A stretch of DNA of 64,000 nt from Sphingomonadales bacterium 32-65-25 (GCA_002280855.1 NCEU01000007.1:186001-250000), one strand, 5' to 3'. Counted from the first letter of the stretch, positions 8,978 to 18,460 are shown. The notes: generated from the letters alone by a model not told the origin. Program-made: numbers and translations.

Positions 8978-9721
8978 TCAGTCCGCCGCCATTTCCGGTT
9001 CCGCGATGACGAGGCGATAGCCTGCGTCATAGGTCTGCTTCGTCCTCAGATCTCCATAACGTCGATCCCATGCACCCGACTGGAGGTCGTCCGCCAGCCG
9101 TGCGAGGCCAGCATCCGATCCCCGTAGCGCCCAGAAGGACGAACTGCCCGATCGGATGTGCGCGTCGAGATAGGCCTCCGGCCGCCGCCAATAGGCATAG
9201 AGAAAACCGTCCGTGCAATCGTGCGGCACCCACAAGGGCTCGATGCGGACGGGGCCCAGCCAGCGCGCATAATCCGCCATGGCCGGCATCTGCGCCTCAT
9301 CCAGCCGGGCCAACTCCGGCAGATACGCCGTCAGCCATGGCCGCTGCGCCGGATCGAAGGTGAGCAGCACGATGCGCCCCTTCGTCACCCGCCGCATCTC
9401 GCGCAGACCAGCCTGCTTGTCGGGCCAGTGATGGATGGTCAGGATCGCCATTGCCGCATCGAACGCGTTGTTTGCAAACGGCAGCGCATCGGCGCTGGCC
9501 TGCACCACGGCCGCCGCCGGGTGGCGGCGTTTGCGGATCATTTCGATGGAAGGCTCCACCGCCGTGACCTCGCGATCGGCCGGCTCATAGGACCCCGTGC
9601 CGGCGCCAACATTGATCACCCTGCGCGCCGGCCCCAGCGCCTGCGCGATCGCCACCGCAATCCGTGCATCGGGAATGCGCAGATCGGCATAGTTGATGCC
9701 GATGCTGTCGTAACGGGCCAT
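8978..9721 (-). CDS. Class I SAM-dependent methyltransferase
   Basis: 247-aa methyltransferase of the Methyltransf_11 type. The SAM-binding glycine motif is VINVGAGTGSYEP near residues 34-46, followed by the acidic residue in AVEPS and the motif DAAMAILTIHHWPD that is typical of small-molecule methyltransferases. The start MARYDSIGINYADLR is chosen because this is where family similarity begins. The gene starts 25 bp after the stop of the zinc metalloprotease gene on the same strand, so they may share a transcript. The substrate cannot be predicted. Confidence 0.85.
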   Translation of the reverse strand: MARYDSIGINYADLRIPDARIAVAIAQALGPARRVINVGAGTGSYEPADREVTAVEPSIEMIRKRRHPAAAVVQASADALPFANNAFDAAMAILTIHHWPDKQAGLREMRRVTKGRIVLLTFDPAQRPWLTAYLPELARLDEAQMPAMADYARWLGPVRIEPLWVPHDCTDGFLYAYWRRPEAYLDAHIRSGSSSFWALRGSDAGLARLADDLQSGAWDRRYGDLRTKQTYDAGYRLVIAEPEMAAD

Positions 9722-9746
9722 AGCAGTCCGGCTTACAGCGGCGGCG

Positions 9747-12149
9747 TCACAGGGGTGGGCCGGGCGGCAGCGGATTGCGGCTGCGCGGGCCCTTGCCCCA
9801 GGGAACGCCAACCGATTTGGGCGCCTTGCCCGCCGGATCGGCGAGATAGGCGCTGATGTCGGCGGCGGTCTGGCGGTTGAAGCTGGCGCCATGGGCATCG
9901 CCGCCGCGTGTCGGCAGCATCTTGGCCAGATCGCCCAGCGTCTGCAGCGCCATCGCGCGGGCTTCCGGGGCGGTGGTGCTGCTCGCCCCCAGGATCATCA
10001 GGCCATCCAGCACCGCCTTCTGCACCACGCGCAGCAGCGCAGCCTCACCGGCATTGCCCGGCGTCTGGGTGTTCCAGCTCACCGCCATCAGCGCGTCGAT
10101 CAGATCGGGCAGGGTGATGCCCTTGATGCCGCGCGCCTGCAGGCTCACCAGCCGCGCCGCGCGGTCGGGCGCCAGCAGGGGCTCCACCACCAGTGCAGCG
10201 GCAATGCGCGCGGCCTGCAGCTGGTTGAACACCGGATCGTCGGACAGATCCTCCAGGTTGCGGCCCGGATCGGGCGTCAGTTCCGCCAGCAGTTTCTCCG
10301 GAATCGCCAGTTCAGCCGGAGACAGTGCGCGCTGCAGCAGGGCGAGCGTGTCGACCTGCAGCTTGGCCGGGATGGGGCTGGTCGCCGGGCCGGCCTCGCC
10401 CTTCACCTTGATGTCGGTATAGAGCCCGCCGATATATTTCACGGCCGATTCAACCTGGTAGCGGTGGTGGAGATAGGCCATCCACAGCCGCAGGTTGCGC
10501 AATTCCCCGACAGGCTCGCCCGGCAGCAGCACGCTTTCCGGCCCATAATTGGCCAGCATGATCCGCCGCGCCGCCAGCGCCTCGGCAAGCCCCTCCACCG
10601 GCGTCGCCCGATCATCATACCAGGTCCAGCGCGGATCGCTTTCGGGCACATAGAGCAGGCCCTGTTTGCGCATGTCGGCAATGATCGCCTCAAGCCCGGC
10701 CTTCTCGTTGGCCAGCGGCGTATAGGCATAACGCGCCATCATGGTGTCGTACGCGCCGATGGACTTCTGGAAACTCTCGGACAGGTCCAGCTTGCCGCCC
10801 TTCACCGTCAACCGCGGTGTCGGATACTCCATAACCGATGCGCGGTTATTGAGACTCGACGCGAAATTATGCCCAAAGCCCAGCGCATGGCCAAATTCAT
10901 GTGCCGTCAGCAGCGCCTGGCGCAGCAGCACCATGTCGCGCTGGCCCTGCGGCATGGCATCGAACTGGCCATTCACCAACGAAGCATCCGCCACCGTCAC
11001 CCCGCTGCCATCGCCCGGCAGCCCGCCGGCATAGGCATCCCAGTAATTGCCCACGGTGCGGATGCGGTGTGAATCCATCCGCACCTTGGCGCCCAATATC
11101 TCGCCCGTGCGCGGATCGCGATAGGAACCGCCCGACGAAAAGCCGCGCTCGTCCCGGTTGATCCATTGCATGTAGTTGTAACGGATATCCTGCGCATCCA
11201 TGTCCGCCGGCGCGTCCTTCGCAACCAGTGCATTCTTGAAGCCGGCCGCTTCATAGGCCTTGTTCCACCACAGCAGGCCCTGCTTCATGGCGTGGCGCAC
11301 CGGCGCCGGGATGGCCGGATCGAAATAGACGGTGATCGGCGTCACCGGCTCGGAAAGCGCCGCGCCCGGGTCCTTCTTTTCCAGCCGCCAGCGCGTCACC
11401 CATTCCGTATCGATGCCACCCGAAAAGGGCGCGCTGAAATCCTTGAACTTCAACGTGGAAACCCCGATGCGCGGGTCTGCCACGCGCGGGGCGTAGCCGG
11501 TGGGTGGCGCCTTCAGGAAACTGTGGTGCACCCGCATCGTCACCAGGCCGGGTGTCGGTGCCACTTCGCGCACCAGCCCACCGGGATTGTCGGCGGCGAA
11601 GGTGGCGAAAATCTCCAGCTCGGTGTTGAGCGGATAGGCCTTGGTGCGCGCCGCGTTCAGCGCCGAACGGCCAGCATCAAACTTGTAGGCGCCCTGGTTG
11701 GCCCGGCGCATGATCGCCTCCACGCCCGCCGCATCACGCATCACCAGCGCGGTTGCATCCACCACGATCTTCCCGCCGGCGTCACTTTCGATGGGCAGGC
11801 TGGCAATGATGGTGGTGGGGAAACTGTCCTTCACGCCCAGCTTGTGCGCGGCATCGCCATTGAGCGAACGGAAGGCGAGATTCTGCTCCTCCACCAATAT
11901 CTTGCTGCCCACCCGGCGGAAGTGGATCAGGCTTGAATCCATCGTGCCGCGATCAAACGGCAACTCCACCGATCCGCCGCCGCTGGCTAGGCTGACGTAG
12001 TAGAGAATATCCGTATCCAGCGCCGGCACCGTCAGCAGCACGCGGCCCTTCGCGGCATCGATGCTCACCGGCATATAGGCCGCATCCTGCGCTAGCGCCG
12101 GCGCCGCCACCAACGCCACAACCGCCGTGCCCATCAAAAACCGCTTCAT
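9747..12149 (-). CDS. Secreted zinc-dependent metalloprotease (DUF5117/DUF4953-like)
   Basis: About 800 aa with a signal peptide (FLMGTAVVALVAAPALA). The N-terminal half fits DUF5117 (VSLASGGGSVELPFDRG, VHHSFLKAPPTGYAPRVADPR). The catalytic centre is a metzincin-like HEFGHALGFGH beginning at about residue 417, i.e. HExxHxxGxxH, followed 20 residues later by SVMEYP, which serves as the Met-turn. This arrangement is standard in DUF4953/5117 proteases of Bacteroidetes and sphingomonads. Two start codons are possible (12161 and 12149); 12149 places a GGGGGCAGG site directly upstream. It is divergent from the thiol dioxygenase gene, sharing about 100 bp of promoter space. Confidence 0.9.
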   Translation of the reverse strand: MKRFLMGTAVVALVAAPALAQDAAYMPVSIDAAKGRVLLTVPALDTDILYYVSLASGGGSVELPFDRGTMDSSLIHFRRVGSKILVEEQNLAFRSLNGDAAHKLGVKDSFPTTIIASLPIESDAGGKIVVDATALVMRDAAGVEAIMRRANQGAYKFDAGRSALNAARTKAYPLNTELEIFATFAADNPGGLVREVAPTPGLVTMRVHHSFLKAPPTGYAPRVADPRIGVSTLKFKDFSAPFSGGIDTEWVTRWRLEKKDPGAALSEPVTPITVYFDPAIPAPVRHAMKQGLLWWNKAYEAAGFKNALVAKDAPADMDAQDIRYNYMQWINRDERGFSSGGSYRDPRTGEILGAKVRMDSHRIRTVGNYWDAYAGGLPGDGSGVTVADASLVNGQFDAMPQGQRDMVLLRQALLTAHEFGHALGFGHNFASSLNNRASVMEYPTPRLTVKGGKLDLSESFQKSIGAYDTMMARYAYTPLANEKAGLEAIIADMRKQGLLYVPESDPRWTWYDDRATPVEGLAEALAARRIMLANYGPESVLLPGEPVGELRNLRLWMAYLHHRYQVESAVKYIGGLYTDIKVKGEAGPATSPIPAKLQVDTLALLQRALSPAELAIPEKLLAELTPDPGRNLEDLSDDPVFNQLQAARIAAALVVEPLLAPDRAARLVSLQARGIKGITLPDLIDALMAVSWNTQTPGNAGEAALLRVVQKAVLDGLMILGASSTTAPEARAMALQTLGDLAKMLPTRGGDAHGASFNRQTAADISAYLADPAGKAPKSVGVPWGKGPRSRNPLPPGPPL

Positions 12150-12250
12150 GCCTGCCCCCATCGATCAATCCGCGGCAGAGTGGCACCCGAACGCATCACA
12201 AGAAAGCCGGTTTTTGACGCAGGCCCAGCCCTGCGCCACACTCGCCACAC

Positions 12251-12817
12251 ATGTACACGCCCGATCCCCTGATGCGCTTCATCGCCGCCGTGCACGACGC
12301 CCTCGACCAACCTGCCGCGCATGAAACAGTTGCTGCAGCGCTGGCCCGTCTGGTCGCGCGTGACGATTGGCTGCCCCCCGCCTATGCCCAGCCGCACCCC
12401 GAACATTACCAGCAATATCTGCTCCACGCCGATCCCTCGGCACGCTTCTCCATCGTCAGCTTCGTCTGGGGCCCGGGGCAGGCGACGCCCATCCACGATC
12501 ACGGCGTCTGGGGCGCTGTGGGCGTGCTGCGCGGCGCCGAATATAGCCAAGCCTACACCGCCGACGGCGCCACCCCGCCGCGCTCCATCGGCGACCGCCA
12601 CATGCTGCTGCCCGGCATGGTCGAACGCGTTGGTCCGGAACTGGGCGACATCCACAAGGTCTCGAACGCCGTTGCCGATGCCGTCTCGGTGAGCATCCAC
12701 GTTTATGGCACCGATATCGGCCACCACCCCCGCCACGTCTATCCGGCGGAGGGCGGCATCAAGCCCTTCATCTCCGGCTACGCCAACGGCTCCGACACGC
12801 CGGTTTTCGCGGGTTAG
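12251..12817 (+). CDS. Cysteine dioxygenase-family thiol dioxygenase, 3-mercaptopropionate dioxygenase type
   Basis: 188-aa cupin with non-haem iron ligands H82, H84 (PIHDHG) and H135 (GDIHKVSN), and the Ser-His-Tyr triad S148, H150, Y152. Two features point away from true cysteine dioxygenase: the substrate-carboxylate Arg of mammalian CDO is replaced by Gln55 (HYQQYLL), and the Cys that forms the Cys-Tyr cofactor is absent (Ala89 region). Both are hallmarks of bacterial 3-mercaptopropionate dioxygenases, which oxidise the thiol to a sulfinate. The stop codon overlaps the stop of the convergent kinase gene (12814-12817). Substrate assignment is an inference from two residues. Confidence 0.82.
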   Translation: MYTPDPLMRFIAAVHDALDQPAAHETVAAALARLVARDDWLPPAYAQPHPEHYQQYLLHADPSARFSIVSFVWGPGQATPIHDHGVWGAVGVLRGAEYSQAYTADGATPPRSIGDRHMLLPGMVERVGPELGDIHKVSNAVADAVSVSIHVYGTDIGHHPRHVYPAEGGIKPFISGYANGSDTPVFAG

Positions 12818-13656
12818 GCACGCGCCTGTCCGACCACCCGCCGCTGCTCATCCAGCCGCAGGGTGAGCCCGGCGTGGCGGGGCGTGTCGGCCAGTTGCCA
12901 GCGGGTGAGGCGTTCATAGTGGGCGCAGAAACGGACGATGGCGGCAAAGTCCATGCCCGGCCGGCCGGTGGCGCGGGTGAGGCTGGCTTCCTGCCCGGCG
13001 CGCCAGCGCGGCACGGTTTCCCAATCGGGGGCGGCGAGGAAGGCGAGGGCGTCGAGCATCGCCCAGGCGCGGGCATAGCTGCCGGCCAAGGCTTGGCTGA
13101 TGTGGGTGCGCCAGAGGGCGTGGGGATCTTCGGCGGCTTCCAGTGCGTTCACTGGTTCGGCGAGCAGGGCGGCGGGTTGCGGGCGGGCGCCGATGCACCA
13201 GCCTTCCAGGATCAACACGTCGATCCGCGCGAAGCGGCGCCAGTGCTGCGGGGGCAGGCGATCGTCGGCCAATTTGTCGAATACCGGCAGGCTGACCGGC
13301 CGGCCGGAACGGACGCGCAGCAGCACGTCCAGCAGCAGCGGCAGATCATGTGTGCCGGGTACGCCGCGGGTGGCGAACAGCGGGTGGATCTGGGCGGCCA
13401 GGGCCTGCCGGCGGGCGCGGGTCAGGTAGAAATCGTCGAGTGAAACGGCAACAGACACGGGGGGCACGCTGCCGCCAGCATCCGGCAGCGCGCCGGCACC
13501 GTTTGGTAGCGCGCCGGCACAATACGGCAGCCGCCGCGCCAACTGCGCTGCCAAAGTGGACTTGCCCGATCCTTGCGCCCCGGCAAGGCCGATGATCAGC
13601 GGCTTGCCGCGCAGCAGGGGGGCAAGCCAGTCCAGAAGCAGGGGCAGGGCATCCAT
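12814..13656 (-). CDS. P-loop kinase, D-glycerate 3-kinase-like
   Basis: 280-aa kinase. Walker A G26-AQGSGK-S33, then the SLDDFYLTRARR segment and the diagnostic RGVPGTHDLPLL motif shared by plant glycerate 3-kinase and yeast Tda10-type proteins; ILEGWCIGARPQ follows. The start MDALPLLL is preferred over an upstream TTG/ATG run that would extend into the divergent channel gene. Between the P-loop and DDFY there is a small low-complexity insertion with a repeated GALPN/GALPD heptad. Substrate could be glycerate or another small alcohol; no pathway neighbours help. Confidence 0.8.
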   Translation of the reverse strand: MDALPLLLDWLAPLLRGKPLIIGLAGAQGSGKSTLAAQLARRLPYCAGALPNGAGALPDAGGSVPPVSVAVSLDDFYLTRARRQALAAQIHPLFATRGVPGTHDLPLLLDVLLRVRSGRPVSLPVFDKLADDRLPPQHWRRFARIDVLILEGWCIGARPQPAALLAEPVNALEAAEDPHALWRTHISQALAGSYARAWAMLDALAFLAAPDWETVPRWRAGQEASLTRATGRPGMDFAAIVRFCAHYERLTRWQLADTPRHAGLTLRLDEQRRVVGQARA

Positions 13657-13718
13657 GCCGACGATGCTGCCCGCTCGTTTGGTTGCCGGCAAGGGCTGGC
13701 GCCAGTAGGCTGGCACGC

Positions 13719-14711
13719 ATGATGGCCTTTGCCCTCGACTTCGACAAGGCGCTTGATCAGCCGCTGCTGAAAATCGGCGCGTTCAGCCTGACCCCCGAAA
13801 AACTGGTGGTGGCGGTCACCGTGATTGCCGTATCCATCGCTTTCATATGGTTTATCAGGCAGTTGACCAAGCGCAGTCTGGCTCGATCCGGCGAGGGGCG
13901 GGCGGCCACCATCTATGTTGCGGGGCAAATTGCGCGCTATCTCGTGGTGATTGGCGCACTGGCGGGGGTGATTTCCGCGCTGGGTGTTGATCTGTCGGCC
14001 CTCTCCCTGTTTGCCGGCGCGCTGGGTGTGGGCATTGGCCTTGGCCTGCAGGATGTGGTGAAGAACTTCGTTTATGGCCTGATCCTGCTGTTCGATGGCA
14101 GCATCGAAGTGGGCGATTTTGTTGAGCTTGAGGATGGCACTGCCGGGCTGGTGGTAGCGATCGGTCCACGGGCTACCACATTGAGAACAAATGATTATGT
14201 CGATATGCTGGTGCCCAACGCGGTGCTGCTGGGCGGCAAGCTGACCAACTGGACCCGCGACCGTGTCTCGCGCCGCATCCATGTGCCTTTCACCGTCGCC
14301 TATGGCAGCGACAAGGAAAAGGTGCGCACGGCAGCGCTGGAGGCAGCGCACGCAGTGGCCTTCACCCAGCCCGACGATGGTGACCGCCGCACCCAGGTCT
14401 GGCTGACCGGCTTTGGTGAATCGGCCTTGAATTTTGAGCTGGTGGTGTGGCCGTCGTTGGATGCGGTGAAGCGTCCGGGCAGCATGATGGCGGCTTATTG
14501 CTGGGCGCTGGACGATGCCTTGCGCCGCCATGGCATTGAAATCCCTTATCCTCAGCAGGATATCAGGCTGCGCAGCTGGTTTGGCCATGAAGGCGCGGAC
14601 GGCGTCGCTGCAGCGGCGGGCCGGGCCATTGATGCGCCGGTGGAGACCATTGTGCCGCCCCGATCGACCAACGATGCGGCCGCTGATGTCCAGCGCAGTG
14701 ACCAACCCTGA
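13719..14711 (+). CDS. Small-conductance mechanosensitive ion channel, MscS family
   Basis: 330-aa MscS homologue. After an N-terminal amphipathic part come a membrane helix (VVAVTVIAVSIAFIWFI), a second (YLVVIGALAGVISAL), and the pore-lining helix SLFAGALGVGIGLGLQDVVKNF, the Gly/Ala-packed TM3 signature. The beta domain follows with GSIEVGDFVELEDGTAGLV and the conserved LVPNAVLL segment. It opens under membrane tension to release solutes. ATGs at 13719 and 13722 are both possible. It is transcribed away from the kinase gene with about 60 bp between starts. Confidence 0.92.
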   Translation: MMAFALDFDKALDQPLLKIGAFSLTPEKLVVAVTVIAVSIAFIWFIRQLTKRSLARSGEGRAATIYVAGQIARYLVVIGALAGVISALGVDLSALSLFAGALGVGIGLGLQDVVKNFVYGLILLFDGSIEVGDFVELEDGTAGLVVAIGPRATTLRTNDYVDMLVPNAVLLGGKLTNWTRDRVSRRIHVPFTVAYGSDKEKVRTAALEAAHAVAFTQPDDGDRRTQVWLTGFGESALNFELVVWPSLDAVKRPGSMMAAYCWALDDALRRHGIEIPYPQQDIRLRSWFGHEGADGVAAAAGRAIDAPVETIVPPRSTNDAAADVQRSDQP

Positions 14712-14759
14712 TCAACAGAAGGGCTTGCCGGTTGGGCTGTAGCAGGGCCTGATGGTGGC

Positions 14760-15902
14760 ATGAACGATTGGCCTGATATCCGCGCCGCAGTGGCGAAACT
14801 CTGCACTGGCTTCCCCGGCGAGTATTGGCGGGCGAAAGACAAGAATAGCAACTATCCCATTGAATTTGTTGAGGCGCTGACACGCGAAGGCTGGCTTTCG
14901 GCGCTGATCCCGGAAGAGTTTGGCGGCTCTGGCCTGCCGCTGTCGGCGGCCCGTGCCATCCTGGAGGAAATCCACGCCAGCGGCGGCAATGGTGCGGCGG
15001 CGCATGCGCAAATGTATGTGATGGGTACGCTGCTGCGCCATGGTTCGACGGCGCAAAAAGCCCAATATTTGCCAGCAGTTGCACGCGGCGAGCTGCGGCT
15101 GCAGGCCTTTGGCGTGACCGAGCCGACGTCGGGCAGTGACACGCTGAGCCTGCGCACGACAGCAGTACGGGATGGTGATAAATATCTGATTAATGGTCAG
15201 AAAATCTGGACAAGTCGGGCGGCGCAGAGCGATCTGATGGTGCTGCTGGCCCGTACCACGCCCAAGGATCAGGTCGCCAAGCGGACCGAGGGGCTCTCGG
15301 TGTTCCTGCTCGACATGCGCGACTGCCCCGGGCTTTCGATCCAACCCATTGAAACAATGATGAATCATGGCACGACGGCGGTGTTCTTCGATAACGTGCG
15401 CATCCCCGTCGCCAACCGCATCGGGGAGGAAGGGCAGGGCTTCCGCTACATCTTGTCGGGCATGAATGCCGAACGCATCCTGATCGCCGCCGAATGCATT
15501 GGCGATGCCCGGTTTTTCCTTGATCGTGCAACCAGTTACGCGAATGAACGCCAGGTGTTTGGCCGCCCCATCGGCCAGAACCAGGGCATCCAGTTCCCGC
15601 TCGCCCAGGCCCACGCCCGCGCCCATGCGGCAAAGCTCGTCGTCGCCGATGCCTGCCGCCGGTACGAGTCCGGCGAAGTGGCCGGGGCTGAGGCCAACAT
15701 GGCCAAGATGCTGGCCGCCGAAGCCAGCTGGCAGGCCGGCGAGGCGGCGATGCAGACGCTGGGCGGATTTGCCTTCGCTGCCGAATATGACATCGAGCGC
15801 AAGTTCCGGGAAACACGCCTTTATCAGGTCGCGCCGGTCTCCACCAATCTGATCCTCGCCTATATCGCCGAGCATGTGCTGGGCCTGCCCAAGAGTTATT
15901 AG
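14760..15902 (+). CDS. Acyl-CoA dehydrogenase family protein (first of the catabolic cluster)
   Basis: 380-aa flavoenzyme with the usual order: N-terminal helical domain with IPEEFGGSGL, beta domain with FGVTEPTSGSD and INGQKIWTS, and C-terminal helical domain with ANERQVFGRPIG. The common C-terminal base motif YEGT is not present; the aligned segment reads YQVAPVSTN. A glutamate is instead found at E238 (MNAERILI), the place used by isovaleryl-CoA dehydrogenase, so it is probably active with the base relocated. The gene starts 48 bp after the MscS stop and 73 bp before the thiolase gene. Substrate unknown; a branched or short acyl-CoA is plausible. Confidence 0.88.
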   Translation: MNDWPDIRAAVAKLCTGFPGEYWRAKDKNSNYPIEFVEALTREGWLSALIPEEFGGSGLPLSAARAILEEIHASGGNGAAAHAQMYVMGTLLRHGSTAQKAQYLPAVARGELRLQAFGVTEPTSGSDTLSLRTTAVRDGDKYLINGQKIWTSRAAQSDLMVLLARTTPKDQVAKRTEGLSVFLLDMRDCPGLSIQPIETMMNHGTTAVFFDNVRIPVANRIGEEGQGFRYILSGMNAERILIAAECIGDARFFLDRATSYANERQVFGRPIGQNQGIQFPLAQAHARAHAAKLVVADACRRYESGEVAGAEANMAKMLAAEASWQAGEAAMQTLGGFAFAAEYDIERKFRETRLYQVAPVSTNLILAYIAEHVLGLPKSY

Positions 15903-15975
15903 GGCTGGCAAAAACCGCAATCGACGCAGGCGTTCACAAGCGTAGGGTGCGCCGGTTCCATAAGGGAGAAATTCA

Positions 15976-17229
15976 ATGGCCGAAGCCTATATCATCGATA
16001 CCGTCCGCACCCCGCGTGGCATTGGCAAGGTGGGCAAGGGCAGCCTGGCCGACATGCACCCGCAGCATCTCGCCGCGGCCGTGCTGAAGGCCATTGCCGA
16101 GCGTAACCATCTGAATACGGCTGAAGTTGATGATATCATCTGGTCCACCTCCACCCAGAAAGGCAAGCAGGGTGGCGATCTTGGCCGCATGGCGGCGCTT
16201 GATGCCGGTTATGATCTGAAGGCCAGTGGCATGACGCTGGATCGCTTCTGCGGCGGTGGCATCACCTCGGTGAACCTGGCTTCCGCCCAGATCATGAGCG
16301 GCATGGAAGATCTGCTGATCGCCGGCGGCACCGAAATGATGAGCTATACCGCCACCATGGCCCAGGAAGAGCGCGCCGCCGGCCTGCCGCCGATGATGAT
16401 GGGCAGCGGCAACGCCCGCCTGCAGGCGCACCATCCGCAGAGCCACCAGGGCGTGTGCGGCGATGCCATCGCCAGCATGGAAGGCATCAGCCGCGCCGAC
16501 GTTGACGCGCTGGGCCTGGAAAGCCAGAAGCGGGCTGCGCAAGCCATTGCCGAAGACCGCTTTTCCAAGAGCGTGATCCCGGTTTATCGCGAGGACGGCA
16601 CGCTGGCGCTGGATCATGAAGAGTTCCCGCGGCCGCAGACCACGATGGAAGGCCTTTCTGCGCTGGAGCCGAGCTTCACCAAGATCGCCGACATGCCGCT
16701 GGATGCGCAGGGCACGACGTTCCGCAAGCTGATCAATGCGAAATATCCCGATCTGAAGATCGAGCACATGCACCATGCCGGCAACTCTTCGGGCGTGGTG
16801 GATGGCGCCGCCGCGGTGCTGCTGGCCAGCAAGGCCTATGCCGAAAAGAACGGCCTGAAGCCGCGCGCCCGCATCGTGACGATGGCCAACATGGGCGATT
16901 GCCCGACCCTGATGCTGAACGCGCCGGTGCCGGCCGCGCGCAAGGCGCTGGCCAAGGCTGGGCTCACCGTTGATGATATCGACCTGTGGGAAATCAACGA
17001 AGCCTTTGCCGTGGTTGCGGAAAAGTTCATCCGTGATCTGAAGCTGGACCGTGACAAGGTGAACGTGAACGGCGGCGCCATTGCGCTGGGGCATCCGATT
17101 GGCGCCACTGGCTCGATGCTGATTGGCACCGTGCTCGACGAACTGGAGCGCCGCGATCTGAAGCGCGGGCTGGTTACCATGTGCGCGGCCGGCGGCATGG
17201 CCCCGGCGATCATCATCGAGCGCATGTGA
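15976..17229 (+). CDS. Thiolase (acetyl-CoA C-acyltransferase)
   Basis: 417-aa thiolase with the complete catalytic set: nucleophile C92 (DRFCGGG), NEAF motif, H373 (GHPIGATG) and the general-base C403 (MCAAGGMAP). It would cleave a 3-oxoacyl-CoA at the end of a beta-oxidation round or condense two acyl-CoAs. An AAGGGAGAA ribosome-binding site precedes the ATG. It is the second gene of a same-strand run with the CaiB gene 22 bp downstream, so it is part of the catabolic operon. Confidence 0.92.
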   Translation: MAEAYIIDTVRTPRGIGKVGKGSLADMHPQHLAAAVLKAIAERNHLNTAEVDDIIWSTSTQKGKQGGDLGRMAALDAGYDLKASGMTLDRFCGGGITSVNLASAQIMSGMEDLLIAGGTEMMSYTATMAQEERAAGLPPMMMGSGNARLQAHHPQSHQGVCGDAIASMEGISRADVDALGLESQKRAAQAIAEDRFSKSVIPVYREDGTLALDHEEFPRPQTTMEGLSALEPSFTKIADMPLDAQGTTFRKLINAKYPDLKIEHMHHAGNSSGVVDGAAAVLLASKAYAEKNGLKPRARIVTMANMGDCPTLMLNAPVPAARKALAKAGLTVDDIDLWEINEAFAVVAEKFIRDLKLDRDKVNVNGGAIALGHPIGATGSMLIGTVLDELERRDLKRGLVTMCAAGGMAPAIIIERM

Positions 17230-17251
17230 TTGCAGCGCGGGGGAGGGGCTG

Positions 17252-18460
17252 ATGTACCAGCTCCTCTCCGGCCTGCGCGTCGTTGAAGCCGCGGCCTTTG
17301 TCGCCGGGCCGACCGGGGGCTTGTATCTGGCGCAGATGGGCGCTGAGGTCATCCGCATTGACCAGATTGGCGGCGGCCCGGATTACAAGCGCTGGCCGCT
17401 GACCGAGGCTGGCGACAGCCTCTATTGGGAGGGGCTGAACAAGGCCAAGCGCTCCATCCAGATCGACCTGTCTCGCCCGGAAGGCCGCGAACTGGCCGTC
17501 GCGCTGGCCACGGCGCCGGGCGACGAAGCCGGCCTGTTCCTGACCAATTTTCCGGTGGATGGCTTCCTTTCCCACGCGGCGCTGACCGCGCGCCGGCCGG
17601 ACATCATCACCGCCCGCATCATGGGTTGGGCCGACGGCAAGCCCGCGCTGGATTACACGGTGAATGCCGCCGTGGGTGTGCCAGCGATGACCGGGCCGGT
17701 GGGCGATACGCGGCCGGTCAATGCCGTGCTGCCGGCCTGGGATCTGCTGGGCGGCACCTGGGCGGCGTTTGCCATGGTGAGCGCCCTGCATCGTCGGCGG
17801 CAGACGGGGGAGGGCGCCGAAATCCGCGTGCCGCTGTCCGATCTGGCGGCCACCTCGATGTCGCATCTCGGTTTTGCCGCCGAAGCCCTGTTGCAGGGCG
17901 ATCGCGGCCGGCTGGGCAATGATCTTTTCGGCGCCTTCGGGCGTGATTTCGCCACGGCCGATGGGCAGCGGATCTACCTTGTCGCCATCACGCCGAGGCA
18001 GTGGCGCGGGCTGGTGGCCGCCCTCGGCTTGGGCGACGCAGTGGCTCGAGTGGAGACCGTAACGGGTGCCGACTTCACCGCCGATGAAGGTGCCCGCTTC
18101 ACCCATCGTGGCCTGTTGTTCCCGCTGTTCGAAGCAGCGATGGCGGCGCAAAAACTGGCTGATCTCGCGCCCCGACTGGATGCGGCCGGCGTCACCTGGG
18201 GGCCATACCAGACGCTGGCGCAGGCCGTGCATGGCGATGCCCGGCTGTTCACCGCCAACCCGATCTTTCAGACGATTACGCACAAATCGGGCCTCACCTA
18301 TCCCGCCGCTGGTCCGGCTGCGACGCTGGCCGGCGAACCGCGCGGCCCGGTGCGCCCGGCGCCACAGCTTGGGGCCGATACCGACGCCGTGCTCGCCGAG
18401 GTGCTGGGCCTGGCCAGTGGTGCCATCGGCCGGCTGCATGATGAAGGGCTGGTGGCATGA
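17252..18460 (+). CDS. CaiB/BaiF-family (class III) CoA-transferase
   Basis: 402-aa CoA-transferase that activates a carboxylate by moving CoA from a donor acyl-CoA. The family fold is recognisable from LSGLRVVEAAAFVAGPTGGLYLAQMGAEVIRID (in pieces), the INxDL-like KRSIQIDLSRPEGRE, and GDTRPVNAVLPAWDLLGGTWAAF in the middle. Compared with typical CaiB the N-terminal FAGP reads VAGP. Its stop overlaps the next gene's ATG by 4 bp, tying it to the 3-methylfumaryl-CoA hydratase-like enzyme; together these recall mesaconyl/methylfumaryl-CoA handling, but this is suggestive only. Confidence 0.88.
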   Translation: MYQLLSGLRVVEAAAFVAGPTGGLYLAQMGAEVIRIDQIGGGPDYKRWPLTEAGDSLYWEGLNKAKRSIQIDLSRPEGRELAVALATAPGDEAGLFLTNFPVDGFLSHAALTARRPDIITARIMGWADGKPALDYTVNAAVGVPAMTGPVGDTRPVNAVLPAWDLLGGTWAAFAMVSALHRRRQTGEGAEIRVPLSDLAATSMSHLGFAAEALLQGDRGRLGNDLFGAFGRDFATADGQRIYLVAITPRQWRGLVAALGLGDAVARVETVTGADFTADEGARFTHRGLLFPLFEAAMAAQKLADLAPRLDAAGVTWGPYQTLAQAVHGDARLFTANPIFQTITHKSGLTYPAAGPAATLAGEPRGPVRPAPQLGADTDAVLAEVLGLASGAIGRLHDEGLVA

